Shown: positions 1-13,179 of the stretch, in pieces
Numbering within the stretch: the first letter of the stretch is position 1
How the letters are laid out: each line of letters opens with the position of its first letter
Assembly: GCA_013397455.1 (NCBI GenBank)
Contig: VYZB01000036.1
Location: 2,706,090-2,770,089 of the forward strand
Length of the DNA: 64,000 nt
From: Crotophaga sulcirostris
Lineage: Eukaryota > Chordata > Aves > Cuculiformes > Crotophagidae
Reading direction: 5' to 3'
The notes under the pieces: model-generated
Database searches by the model: none
What the model saw: only the letters and a program-made list of their open reading frames with translations
What the model was told of the DNA's origin: nothing
Position numbers and translations under genes: made by a program

Positions 1-3000
1 CAAAAACGATATATAAAAGAGAGGAATGTGCATGAAAGGAATGTGCAACCTATGACTAATGCAGTACCTTTTGAAACAAAATACGAAGGATGTATCTACT
101 GTCAAATTATCCCTTCCTGTGAGGTAATGACTGAGGTATGAATTGCAGATCCAAGTCTTCAAGGACCACACAGGCACACACTAAGAGGTAATTTCTAAGG
201 AGAGAGAATTGCTTGATTGTGAATCCCAGCTTTGAAAGTGACTTGGTTTTACTGTGTTCGTTTTCCTTATTACAGATTTATTAGTTTGTGTTAATATTTC
301 TCCCAGTATTGCATACAGAATTATCTCCTGGTCTGTTCATACCATCCTTGGATCCAGCCACGCAGACACTGCCTTTCACCTTTGCACCTCTGTAGCCCTT
401 CTCTTACCTTAGCTTCCACTGGGGGAAAAATAAAAAAATCCCCCAAATCCATAGACATAATATCATTTTACTGCATTATGATGGTACATTTTTTTCCTAC
501 TTTATTTTGCCAGAGATATTCAAATGTTTATTTTGGTTTACACATTCCTTGCAGCAAGAAACTGGCTTGAGATGTAGTTTCTGTATTTTCTTCTTAACCA
601 GCTATCTATTTTGCTTTATCTGTTTTACTTTAGTCATTTGCATCTTCCAACTGTTTCTGTGGAAAGATATAATTTGTCATTGGGTAGGAAAAGGGACATA
701 TTATCTGTGTTTGTCTTTCAGGTAAATTTATTCAAAGCTCTCTTTCAGAATTGTTTCACTACCAGATAGGAATCTAAAAGCTGAAATCAGTCATCTTTTC
801 TTTTCTCCTTCCTTGTCTCTTTCTGCATTTATTTTTTTCTAGGCCTTCCTGAAAATTGCTATGGTTCTTAACAGATTTTAACTGGTGCGTCACCACCAAA
901 AGCAGCCATTTTGACATAAATTCTCATTCCAGAATTCTACTTTTACCTTCAGCTAACTGCATAAGAGGATGCTTTGGGGTGTTTCCAGGTGCTCTTTGAA
1001 GATGAGCAAGAAAATTATGTCAGAATTTCAAAGGGACAATTCATACAATCAATGTCTGTGCCATGGTGGCTGGGCCACCGCAGGGACCAGCCTGTTGCTG
1101 CGTGCAGGTAGTTATGTTACTTCCTTGGCTCCAGTGGCAGCATGCTGCGTTGGGAAGCCGAGCCTCGACACGGAAACTGCAATAACCAAGGTTATGATCT
1201 GACACACAACCCATTACAAAACTGCTTATTGCTGGCTGCTTTCCAGTTTTCATTTTCAGAGGAGGGGAACTTAGGGAAAGTAAACCAGCTAATTTTAAAA
1301 GCTCAAGCTGTACCCAATTTCCTATAAGGAAATTAGGCAAATATAATGTAGACTGTAATCTATATACAGTTTGGTCAAAGTTGGGAATTTCCTCTTGACA
1401 AACACTTCTGAAAACTGGTGCAATAATAATGAACGATGAATGCTGTGAAGAATAACAAAAAAAGAACAACAGTTTCCAGTAAGGCTGTGATGATAAGACC
1501 AAGTCAGCCAGTGCTGGGAACCCCTGACAGAACTAGAGAGCAACATGGGGTGACAAAGGGAGAAATTACCACAATACAGCAAATACCATTAATGTCAATC
1601 ACCTTTCATGTGGGCGTGTGAGGAAGTGTGACTTCTTCCCTGCTGGATATGGGCTATTTCATATGAGAAAAAAAAACTTGGAATTTGCATACATAATACT
1701 GAGCAAACTCTGGAGTTTGCAGTCCAGGATTTTTCAGTGCTCCTTGAGGAGCTGCAGCTGCTCAGGCTGCACTCATCTGAATGGTCTTAACTGGTTTGTT
1801 GTGGAGCTGAAAAAAATCACTGCACATAAGGAGAGTGCAGGTCATTTGAAAAGGTCTGAGTCACTGTATTTTTGCCATGCTAACCAATCCTATTCTCAGC
1901 TAGTAAGCAGCTACTCAGGTTGCAAGGTTAATGAAATTAAATTTAAAAAAAACATTAAAACCCTCTGCAGATTTTATTTTACTTAACACTATCCCATTAA
2001 GACAGCAAGATAAAGGACCTCCAGATGAGGTCAAGTATATAGTATCTCAATTCCCTGGATATCTGGGACATCTGGAAGAACAAGAGGAGGCTTCAAATAT
2101 ACCACTGTCTAGCCTATACCTTGCTGTAGGAAACTATTCCCTCCAGCAGGTTGCTTTCTGCAGGAGGTTGGTGGAAGGCTTTGCAGTGACCAGACTGGTG
2201 GTTACCCCCTTGCATTTTACACTAGTGGGATTTTGAATTGGAAAATTGGGGTTTGCTGGTAGATCAGTAGCACATGGAGCTGTAGTCAGGAGATGCTGTA
2301 ATAGCCCAGTTTTCTACAGAGCTCCAGGGGTGTTGGAGATCTGGGCTGCTGAGGACAGTCACGCTGAACACACTCCAAGCTGTGTGGTTTATCACTGCTC
2401 CTCTCCAAATGGATGTTGAGGGAATGAACCAGCATTTTCACTTTTAATGAGGCATATTAAGTATGAAAGTTGACAGAGAGATCAATCACAGACTGGATAT
2501 GCTCCACTTGCTGTAGAAGTTTGCTCTTTTGCAAGCTAGCTCATGACAGATTTTTGGATGATGACACATTGATCTGAGTTATGGAAATATTTAACAGGGA
2601 TTTATTGCTGATATGTAGTAAACCACAGAAGTGTAAGCAAACCAAAGGTGATAAGAGAAGACTATTTCCTCTTTTGGGTGAAATTCTCAGCTTTCATGTA
2701 TATGCTGAACTAATTATGCAGTCCTAGACCTTAAAATGTTATTCCTTGGCTAATGTACTTTCTGATGACTTTCTGGGAAAATAATTACCTATGACTACAT
2801 CAGTCTGATTAGATCTATCTGAAACATCAGTGACAAATTTATGCTAAATAGAAAAGGGTTGCAATTTTTTTCCAGCTTTTGAGTCACGACAGAGTTGATC
2901 ACAGTTATAATAAAAATTTCAGATTTGGTATAGAAAGGTAAAGCAGGATTTCTTTTCCCAACTAAAAGCTCATTTAGGGTGTACTTACTGATCAGTTGTT

Positions 3001-6000
3001 CTGGTCAGGAGTCCCCTCTGAGCCCATAAGATTTATAGTAGGTCTTTTCATAAAGCACTGCGCCCCTTAATGTAATTTGTTTTATAGGATTAAATAAGAA
3101 GGTGTAAGTGTCTTGTGAGCTACTTTTTCAAGCAGCAGCAGACCCAGGTCAGCAGTAGGAGAAACTTTACAATTTTTGTGCAGATACAAGCAGTGAAATG
3201 GGGATCAGGAAATAAAATCAGAGGATAAGGTAATATTCATATAATTTACCAGACTCTTTAAGATCTAATACAACATGCTGGTGGTGTGGTATAGCTATAA
3301 GTGCATGTGAATTGAAGTAACACATGCCTCTCTCAGAAGGCTTCTGTAGAGTGAATGTGGGTTTATAGAGCAGGGATAGACAGGCACAGGCTTGGGGATT
3401 GGAGGGTGGGTATCACCACACTGTCACCCTGGAGAATGTTACTTTCCAGCAACATCAACCATGTGCTTTCCAAAAGGTTTTTAAGGGATGACCTTACTGG
3501 CAGCCAGTAGTTTGGTGCATTAAATCTGTACTCTCTCTTCCTGTAGTCAATTCCAGTAAGGAGCTGCCTCCTGCAGCTGGCCTTTTCTCACCAAATGACA
3601 GTGCTATTTACAGAAATTCTTCCTTCTTCTCTCTCAGGAGCACAATATCTCCAGTTCCTTGTTTACTTTTACTCCCTTTGCTTCCATGTCATATTTCTTT
3701 CTTTCAAGACCAAAAAACTGTCATTTTTTTAAAAATGGGAAGCCCTGACTTTATTAAAAAAAAAAAAGAGAAGAGTATTTTTATTCTGAAAACTCTGAAT
3801 TGTAGGAAAATCTGAGACACTTCAAGCCATTCTAGCTAAGTAACTGTGATTTAGTTTAGATAATAAGAGTAGAAGATATGCGGACTGAAAAAACTGAATT
3901 ACAGAGACACAGTATTTTGGGATTGGTAAAATGTTTGCATGTATGAAGATTACGGGCATGAGGAAGAGGTGAGTTATTTGATAGCATGCTTGTTACATAT
4001 ACAATATAGTGAACAAATATTACAGCCTATGTTTAGCCATATGCCTCTCATGTTTGGTTTCTTGTAGCTCATGGTGTTCCCATGCCAGCAGAGCTACAAC
4101 CTAGTCAGTCACTTTCCTTTCTTATTAGCTTTTTAAAATTGGGGTTCTTAACTTACCAGCTCATTTCAACGACTCTTTGTTTTACTTTGATATCAATATT
4201 TTTGTAATATCTCTTCTTCATAGAAAGCAGAATACTTCTGTGTTACCTAATACCTAGTATGATTTTTCCCAAACTTGTTTTTGGTTGTATCATCAAGTCA
4301 GTGCACCTCTTGAAACTTCTTCTGCTCTATTTCTGGTGGTTGTCCTCTTTGCCATGCTACACTGACCAAAACGGAGACCTTGAGATCAAAACACAGAGTG
4401 CGGCACCAGCAGCCAGTCCAAGGCCAGTGAGTGTCCTGGGGTGGCCCTGCTACACAGTCCCTGTTTGCTCTACAGGCCAGTGGCTCTGTAGCTAGCAATC
4501 TTATGACTTTGTTGATGAGTGCAGCAGATCTGGCAGCAGATAAGGGATTTACAATGACAAATTACACAAGACTAGTGATGGGTGAGAAGGAGTGTCCATA
4601 GTGCTGAGTAGAGCTGGCAGTAGGAGGGCCCAGAATCAATAGGCATTTTGGGTAATTTATAAGAGAGGGCAATGCACTGGTATGCTAGGTATTTTAGACA
4701 CATGCTGCAGGTGCAGCCGATGGACATTCAAGCAGTCTGGGGAAACAGGGACTTGTTGCTGGAGGTCAGTGTCTATATGTGCCTGGTCTGGCTGGTAGTC
4801 CCTGCCCCACCACCTCCCAGCCCAGGAGACTGGGCTAGGTCTTGCTGTGCAGGAAAATAAGAAAAACTATTCTTCATTTAATTGACAGAAGATGCTATCA
4901 CACAGATCTGAAATGATTTCACATTTATTATATTGTTTATTGCTATCACTCTGAATCATGGTCCTCTGTGAGGAGTCAACAGTCAGTCAGGCTAAGATTT
5001 AAACATAAGAGATCGTTAAAAAAAGTGATGTCAGGTGTTTCCCAGTAGAATATAAACCTGTATCAGCAAGATTTTATATAGAGTCTTGGCTATAGTAATT
5101 AGTGTTTCTACAAAGACAATCAAAATAACATGCTTGGACAGAACTGGAATTTCTCTGTGATCACCAGTCCAGCTCACAGATTTATTGGTTCATAAAAATT
5201 ACAGGCATAAAACCAGCCTTCTTTGGAGCTTATATGAAACCTATTAAAAAATCTAACACCATAAAAAACGTGATAGAATTTGTGACATCCCTTTAAATTA
5301 CCAAAAAAAGACTGAAATAGGGCAAACCAACTCAAATTTAAACTTACTGTCTACGCTGCTGCCAAAAGTATAAAATCATGCTTGCGTGCCACAGCCTTAT
5401 TTTATAGCACATGCCTGAAGATAAATTTTATGGTTCAGATAAGGCCTTTTGAAAACAGACATTTATGAATCTTTATTATAGGGGACTCTTCACTGGGCAT
5501 CACTGTAATAAAATCATATCTCTGCAAAATAGATCATAGTGTCACTTTGTTACCATGCAACAGTGTTGTTTCAAAGCCTGGCCAAAAATCATATGCATAA
5601 AATACTCCAGTTTGGAACAGCAAGGGTTTACATTATTCTTTGTGCAGAAATGGTACATTCCCTTCAAGTCCAGTTGCTCTAAAATTGAAAGTGATATTTT
5701 AACATTGGAAAGTTTTGCCTTTAGAAAACCTGAGAGCTACAATTCTCCAGCCCATGGGGAGTTCCCAAAGGCAATGATGGAGCATTGTTAAACTTTTTAT
5801 TAGAACCGGAAGGTGCTACTGCTGCTAAATGTGCAAGGACAAAGGAGGGAGACTTTGGTCATCCGCTCTGTTTAGTTGCAGTTTCACTCCATGGCTCTGG
5901 TTTGGCCCTCTCCCACCTGCTTTAGCTAGGACAAACCCGAGGCATAGTTCTGAAGACAGTTCACTCCAGGCTCTTTTCGCAAAAGTTAGTATGTGTGAGA

Positions 6001-8409
6001 CTACACATACCTGCAACACATGGTATAATGAAGACCATGCTGTGGAAAGGGTCTAGCTACGCTGATGCAAGCAAGCCAGGCTGTCCCATTTGTTTGCATG
6101 GTCAGAAAACATACCCCAGCTGTCCAGCTGACTAATAGAAATGTGGTCAGTACTTCATGGCAATCAGCATTATGGTTTGCTGTAGTAAATGTAAAAGGAA
6201 GACACTACAAAGCTGTTTAAATATGGTAAGTTCTTCTTTGCTATAATGTCCTTTCATAACTTTTTGACCTAATTGGCTGAACTCAGTAAGTTTTTAGTGC
6301 ATTTAAACAGAACTCGGTTTCAATCCCAAGCAAAATTCCAACATTTCAACATTTGTTTTTGTTACACATGAAGAAAAAAACATGAGCACATACATAGTTA
6401 TTCTCAGAACAGATGTTCCCACAAAAGTTTAATTAAAATTCTAGAAGCTTTTCTGCTGTTTTTAGAATCTAAATGAAATTTCACAATCAAAAGAATTTAG
6501 TTTGCTGTACTGAAGTGAGCCCAAATGATTCATTTTCAGGTCTTCACCTCCCATTATACACCCAGCATAATGAAATAATATGACTATTTGGAGTGATCAA
6601 AAGAAAACAGGTATTCACAATGAAAAATGTATGGACTGAGAAGGCTCTAATCTAGTAGCTGGAGCAACAATTTGGCTGACTGGATTTCATCTGATCAGGT
6701 GTAGACATGTACTGCTGAGATGGTTATTTGCTCTCATTATAGTCACTGGAAAGAAACAGGCACTGTTTGGGAAGTGAACAAGGTTCATTTTCTGAATGTA
6801 ACTTAACCACATAGACTGAGCTAATGATCTAATTCTAGGTTGTTTTAATGAGTAGAGACAGGTCTTTTGGGGTGAAATCCTTTGCCATAATTTACTTCAG
6901 GGAGAGACAGTAAAGGATGCAGAGGCAGGCACAAAACATATTCAACCTGCATTTTATATTTCATGATACTTGAGTAAATTTCTGTCAGATATTTTACCTT
7001 CTGTATTGTCTGAGAAACAGACAGTCTTTGAGAACTCCTCCAGCACTGGAGTCTGAAGCAGCCCAAAAAAGCCCCTGAATGACCTCTTTAGCATAACTCA
7101 GGACAATCAATGTAAGTAATGACAGACAATAACAATGAAGTGAGAGTGGTAAGAGCTTTTCTGAATGCTAGGAGGAAATGAAGCTTTTGAACTCATGCAT
7201 CTGGCATCAGATCACTCTGTGCTGCAGTTATTACAACAGTCTGGTGGATAACCTAATCAGGTGTGTCTTTAAACACCACGAGTGAACAGTAATAGATTAT
7301 GAACAAAGAGGATTTTTTTTTGTACTTACTGCAGGTTTGACTTGTTTACAGAACTAACTAAAAAGAAATGTAAATGTTTCCATTTCTGAGGAGCTTAGCC
7401 TTGGTGGTGTCTCCTGGACAATGGAAGGAGTCGCTGTAGGCTTGCTCTCAGCAACTTCTGATTGCCATGCTGCCTTCCAAGATCAGAGTGGAGTCCTGTG
7501 ACTCCACCCACCCCAAATCTTCTGTACCCTGTTGTGTTGTCACAGAACTGCGGTGGGAAGAAAAACATCCCATTACCCCTCATCCTTACACTAGATGGTT
7601 GCTGTGATAAGTGAAAGTCTCTTCTCTACTAATCTTTGCTGTCTTAATTGTCATCAGCAAAACCTTGAGAGGCAAAAATACCAGACTTCATGATGAGCTT
7701 TCCTGTCTGAAAGAGACTGTCTAACATTGTGTGGCAAATTGCAACTCTCCACCCCAAAACTACTGTCTGGATATGTAAGAAGTACTAAAGTAACCTGTTC
7801 CTAAATTTCACCATGCTGTGTCAGCAGATCATAACTATTTCATTTCTACCTGGACAAGGTATTTCTTAAAAATCCACTCTGCTGAAAGTGATTGGAGAAT
7901 CTTTGCTAATGTAAAAATGTTCAGTTATGTTCTTCCTCAAAGCTCACAAATCCTATATAGGAATAATGGCCTAAAATCTAGGTGCCAGCAGTACCCCATC
8001 CTTCGCCTTTTAGATCATGTATTTTGGCTGTCTCCTTGGGTGTTGCTATGGCTACAATGGAGGTGTAGGATATGCCAGTCTCCAACCATTTGAGAACTCT
8101 GCAAAAGGATGGAAGGTTGCATAGAGAATTTTTACAAGATGGTCAAGATGGACTCAGTTGAGAATGTAAGAGTATGTTTAGCATTTTAATGGACCATTTT
8201 TTGTTGATGTTATGCTATTTACACTTTTTTTTCATATGTAGTGAAAGAGCATCAGAGCTGTCTCAGCAGTGTCGGTGAAAAAGAGACATTTGAAAGGGCA
8301 AACCTAAATCTCTGATGACATATTAATTCGCAGAAGCCTTTGGATTTAATAGATGGCAAAGGACTCCTGTAATTGCTGTTCTTCACTTCTGCATGTTATG
8401 AGTTTGGTA

Positions 8410-8468
8410 TTACCCAGAGTGGAAAACCCCTCAAAGGACTTCCCTTTTGAGGGGTTTTCTCAAGGTAA
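8410..8468. other. Strong inverted repeat (hairpin)
   Basis: The arms at 8422-8437 and 8444-8459 pair over 16 positions, with one G-T pair and otherwise perfect complementarity, around a six-base loop (8438-8443). The core arm is GAAAACCCCTCAAA and its exact complement. Outside an unequal internal loop, five more bases pair (8410-8414 with 8464-8468). The folded unit is about 59 nt. It lies in unique sequence, not in a recognised transposon. Whether it is transcribed cannot be told from the sequence. Confidence 0.8.
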
Positions 8469-9712
8469 CTTATGTTACAGTAACTGGAGTTTTTCAGACT
8501 GTGCTGCCTACTCTTATCTGTCTTGTTTTCCGCAGCAAGCGAACTGCTAAATTATAGGCACAGACCATTCTTTGTGCCTCATCATGAAGCATGAAGCATG
8601 AACTACAGAGTACATGCCCACTATGTATCTATACAGGCACCTACAGATACATAAATGTTCACACTGTTGTCTGTTGAATATACACAGCAAAGAGACTACA
8701 AGGCCAGGTATAAGCATCATGTATACACCAAGAGCTCTTACAGTTCCACACACTCTCAGCTAAAATAACCTCTCACTTGTAGAATTGTTTTCCTTTCATA
8801 ATCTCATTGCTGTCTCCCAGCCTAGCGTGATGGTAGTTCTGTTATCTTCACTCATGTAACTTAGCTGGCAGGGACTGACTGGTGGAAAGGAAGGCACGAT
8901 TCAGTCTCTTGGTCAAGCTCAGCTGCTGGGGATCCCTAATCAATAAGCACAGGCACACACTGTTTTGCACTCCTGTGCAGAACCATAGGCAAATTAAATT
9001 AAATTGAGGAAATTAAACCAAGCTCTCTAGACTCTGAAGAAAATAAGCAACATGTTGTACAAATGGGTGTAAACAATGGGAATGTGGTGGGAGAGAAATA
9101 AAATACATGTCATGAATATCCCAAAGGCAAACTACCATCCTCCAAAATATGCTAGTGCCAGGCTCAATCCAAGGTTTTTCTCTTGTGATGTAGTGGCTCA
9201 CATCAGACAGACATAACAGCCATTATCTCATGTGCTCATTGATCTGGAAGATTGTGACCTCTGCTCCCGAGGTTCATTTTTCAGGTCATGGCTGAAAATG
9301 AAGTTCTGGATTTTCTTGGAGAACTGCACGATTTATTTTTCCTCTAAGCCAGCTGAAAGCAGATAAGGAAAACCGTCCTCACTTTGCTGTGCTGGGTGAC
9401 ATGACACTGGAATTGCGGGCAAGTCACTTGAGACAATTATTAATATGACAAAGAGGATAAAAGAAAATAATACAACAAGAAGAGCAAAAAGATACATTTG
9501 ATGTATCAATCAGCTATCCAATCCAACTTTTTCCACTGAAAATGACGAACGCTATTAACCATTAATTTTTCCATGGGAAAGGTTTCGTAATGCTGTGTTG
9601 TCTGTCTAATATTGAAGTAATGGGGCATCTTTACTGGGTTCCAAGGATCAGGGAATGAATTTAAACTGTGGCTATCAAAGATTTGAACTTGGGAGTTCCG
9701 CTTTTTGTATTT

Positions 9713-9726
9713 CAGCAGCAGCAGCA
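9713..9726. repeat. Short CAG microsatellite
   Basis: Four CAG units plus CA in non-coding sequence. It is too short to be notable beyond being a possible polymorphic site. Confidence 0.7.
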
Positions 9727-10881
9727 AATGTTTCTCTTTGTACCTTCCCACATAGGGGAGGTTTTGAAATGTCTTGTGTAGCACAAGTTGCTCATATGAT
9801 TTGGGAATTCCTGAGCAGAGACTAATCTGAACTGCCTCCCCCACTTCTCCCAGTCTCTCACATGTATTCCAAGGCTCTGCTCAGAACAAATATTTTTGGC
9901 TATTTCGGAAAGCTGTATTGTTTATTCCAAGAACCCATTTGAAGACGTTATACACCAAAGCCCATGCAGCCAAGAACATGGAAATTATCGCTGCAATACA
10001 AAAGATGTTTAATGAAACCAAGACATGATCCTAATAAAGTAAATGCTTATTACATCCACTATAGAAAGCAGATTTTAATGTGTGTGAAAGTACAGGACAA
10101 AATTTCTCTCTACTTAAAATAGTGGTATAATTATTTCAATGGGATAATAACTAGATGAAAACACATTCTGGTCATGTCAATGAGATCTGTCTTTTAAAAG
10201 CAGAAGTGCAAAAATTGCACCTGTGAATGGGAAGACAGCGTTCCTGTGACTCGTCCATAAACATGCTTTCACAGCAGCTGAAGGGCAGGGACCTGCACTT
10301 TCCTCTCTGTTGGTATCACTGTTGCCCATCTGAGCTGAGATGTGCCCAAACTTGCTGCCTTCACTCTTTAGCCTGCATGCCCAATGTTCCCACTGTTTGT
10401 GCAGATCCCCTCTGACTGGTGGATATTGCCTTTTTAAGTATACATCAGACCTTGATGAACAGTGAGTGTCTTGACAAATGATGGTCCCATGTGCAGTCAG
10501 TCATTCAGCAATACAGAAGCAAAGTGTTCTCCCCCTGGTACTTGATTGGCTCTGTCATTGATGCACCCAAGCAGGTGTCTGTGTGTGTGGAGAACGTGGC
10601 ACTGAGCAAGACTGTTGCTCTTCTGGAGGTCATGGTCACAACCATGAGAATCCACCGCACTGCCAAGTGTACTACTGTCCTGTGGGGCATGAGAAAGTTT
10701 TGGTAGAAAACTAAAGGATTTCTCAAGAATGGTTAAGAAAAAAGTAAAGTCAAAAGCAGGAGTGGTATGTGTTGCCCTTCCTGTGCTAGTACAATTCTGA
10801 GGAACTGGGAATAAAGCAAAAACAGGAAGTTTCATTGCAACATGGGGCCACTTCATTCAGGAGCAGTGAGTGCTTCCATTA

Positions 10882-10896
10882 TTTTTTTTTTTTTTT
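10882..10896. repeat. Poly-T run (15)
   Basis: A homopolymer of 15 T. No retrotransposed copy that it could be the tail of was recognised next to it. Confidence 0.85.
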
Positions 10897-11904
10897 GTGA
10901 AGATAGTTCAATCAATATTGTTTTGCTGTCAAGTTAGGGAGGAGAATGTGTGCTGAAAGTCAGGACAATTCCATGCACTTGGGACAAAGAAAGGTTTTAT
11001 TTGAACATGAACTTTGTCTTTTAATAGAACTTGGCAAGAAAAGTCCCCCTGAAAGGACTGAAAGCTGTAATTTTATTTTTTTTACTTTTTTTTTTTCTGG
11101 CAACATCATGTGTACTTTAAAGCTCAGGTAACCTACAGAAGAAAAGGAGTCTAGATGTGACAAAATCCAAAGCTAATCTTCACTCAGGGAGGAGGGTTTG
11201 GTATATACAGTTTTTCAGCTACTGGTGGTGAAATTGATGGCTTAAAATGTCTTGCGCCAGTCATCACAGTTGAAGGAGCGAGGTCCTGCATGCTATTTTT
11301 GTCTTCCCTTGCTCTCTGTTGCATGATTTCAATATTCATCTTGCACCAATTTGCACTCATCAGGCCCTGAGCTGATTTAACTCCCTTACTTGGCATAAAA
11401 CTGACCCAGGAAAAAAAATGTTCCTTTGCTTGATTAGAGATAGGTTACAGCTTCATGGAGAGAGAGTTAGACATAGCAGGAAGAACATCTATTTTAGAGA
11501 CTGTATCTGTTTAACCATTCTGTTTAAATTTAACCCTGACTTCACAGGGAGTTTGGTCCCTGCACTGAGAAAAGGATATGTCCCAGCGGTACTGAACTAA
11601 ATGGTTTAATGCTCTTAGTGTTTCACACAGAGAAAAAATTCCTACCCCCTCTGAAACTGTAGGAATTGGCTTTAATGGAACCACAGTACTACCTTTATTT
11701 GTGGCAATAAAGCTGTTGAGAATTAGTGTCCTAAGCTAATAACGGTTCTTCTCTGCCTCTGCAAGACACATTTTCAGAGTTGATATCTTGCCAAAATTGC
11801 TATGAAATTAAAGCTGTGCAAGAGCAGTACAATGAAAAGCATCAAACTATATGAAGTGGAAGGGTGTGTAGTATTAGAGTTTGATTTTGGATAGAGAGAT
11901 GGAA

Positions 11905-12010
11905 TTTCTAGGGTCTGAATTCTAGCCTGTACTTTGCCCATGACTTAGAATGAGGCACTCAACCCTTCTGTGATTTTATTACCCCATGTAGAAATGACAC
12001 CAACTTTATA
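11905..12010 (+). repeat. Ancient MIR-like (CORE) SINE remnant
   Basis: A diverged match to the MIR consensus can be followed by eye in plus orientation. A B-box-like GGGTCTGAATTCTAGC corresponds to the tRNA-derived GGTTCGAATCC region. It is followed by a segment like the MIR core, CACTCAACCCTTCTGTG, and then by ATTACCCCATGTAGAAATG, which fits the MIR 'TTTCCTCATCTGTAAAATG' block. The order and rough spacing of the blocks agree with the family. The A-box end is not clear. Other old elements share this core, so the subfamily is uncertain. Confidence 0.5.
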
Positions 12011-12420
12011 TTCACTTCTTGCTTTGACATCAAGGAATAAGAAAATAAACCCTTACGTAAATTATAAGTAGTAAAGTTTCACAACACAGGACATTTCTGG
12101 AGCTTGTGTCTTAAGTGGAAATGTACCCCTTCACAAATTAGCTGCTTCACCAAACCCACCACCACTTTTTTTTCAAACCACAGAAATTCTGTTTACTGAA
12201 ACGTATGGACTCTTGCAGAGTTTTGTCCTGGAGACAATCCTCTACTGTTGCAACTCATTACCACATTTCGATTTGCTCAGTATCATTTGGCAACAATCTG
12301 AAATGGCATTTCTGGGATTTCATCTGCTCTTGCCCAGGAAAATAAATGGAAAGCTTTGCTGCCCCAGTGAGGCTTACTGCCTTTCCCTCCTCCCCTCCCC
12401 ACCTACTCTTTTTTATTAAT

Positions 12421-13179
12421 AGAATCGTGAAATCATAGAATGGTTTGGGTTGGAAGGGACCTTAAAGATCATCCAGTTCCAACCCCTCCTACCATGGGCA
12501 GGGACACCTCCCACCAGCCCAGGCTGCTCCAGGCTCCATCCAGCCTGGCCTTGAACACCTCCAGGGAGGGGGCACCCACAGCTTCCCTGCGCAACCTGTG
12601 CCAGGGCCTCACCACCCTCAGTGTGAAAATTTTCTTCCTAATGTCTATCTAATCTTCCCCCTTCCAATTTAAAGCCATTTCCCCTTGTCCTATTAATACA
12701 TGCCCTTGTAAAAAAAATCTCTCCACAACTTTCCTGTAGGTCTCCCTTTAAGTACTGGAAGGTTGCTATGAGGTCCCCCCAGAGCCTTCTCTTATCCAGG
12801 CTGAACAATCCCAGCTCTCTCAGCCTGTCCTCATAGCAGAGGTGCTCCAGCCCTCTGATCATCTTCACAACCTCCTCTGGACCGGTTCCAACAGTTCCAT
12901 ATCTTTCTTATGTTGGGGATTCCAGAACTGGACACGGGACTCCAGATGGGGTCTCACCAGAGTGGAGCAGAGGGGGAGAATCTCCTCCCTCTCCCTGCTG
13001 GCCACGCTTTTTTGATGCAGCCCAGGACACCTTTGGCTTTCTGGGCTGTGAGAGCACATTGCTGGCTCATGTCGAGCTTCTCATCCACCAGCACCCCAAG
13101 CCCTTCTCCTCAGGGCTGCTCTCAGTCACATCGTCCCTCACCCTGCACTGAAACCGCGGATTGCCCCGACCCGGGTGCA
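12421..13179 (-). mobile_element. CR1 LINE, 5'-truncated copy
   Basis: An antisense CR1 3' end. It starts with a degenerate octamer tail (AGAATCGTGAAATCATAG), runs through the 3' UTR block GGTTGGAAGGGACC, and continues into the 3' part of ORF2. The minus-strand frames at 12638-12868 and 12865-13059 carry hallmark CR1 ORF2 C-terminal motifs, such as a [17 protein letters not shown] block and LVRPHLE..VQFW. They lie in different frames, so the ORF is broken near 12865. The element is truncated at its 5' end around 13179, where sequence like GATTGCCCCGACC is the last CR1 text. Its tail matches the plus-strand copy at 13484-13693 closely, so the two form a long inverted repeat. Confidence 0.95.

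Larger units (their letters stand above)
1..11909. other. AT-rich unique sequence, no gene recognised
   Basis: I see no gene here. The longest open frames are about 153 codons (1041-1502, minus), 122 codons (1618-1986, plus), 119 codons (10497-10856, minus) and 112 codons (9506-9844, minus). None shows a motif, domain or repeat pattern I recognise, and lengths like these are expected by chance in 64 kb. Small items inside are a 12-base A run (3756-3767), a short CAG run (9713-9726), a 15-base T run (10882-10896) and the hairpin listed separately. Two stretches with somewhat higher GC (about 4280-4860 and 10230-10700) have no assigned origin. No recent CR1 or LTR was seen. Confidence 0.6.

Noticed and set aside
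1041..1502. 153-codon minus-strand open frame
   Set aside because: No recognisable domain, composition like translated AT-rich non-coding DNA, and no splice or promoter context. A frame of this length is expected by chance in 64 kb.
9405..9440. GGGCAAGTCACTT match to the MIR core
   Set aside because: Only 13 bases match and the neighbouring blocks do not follow. Too short to call.
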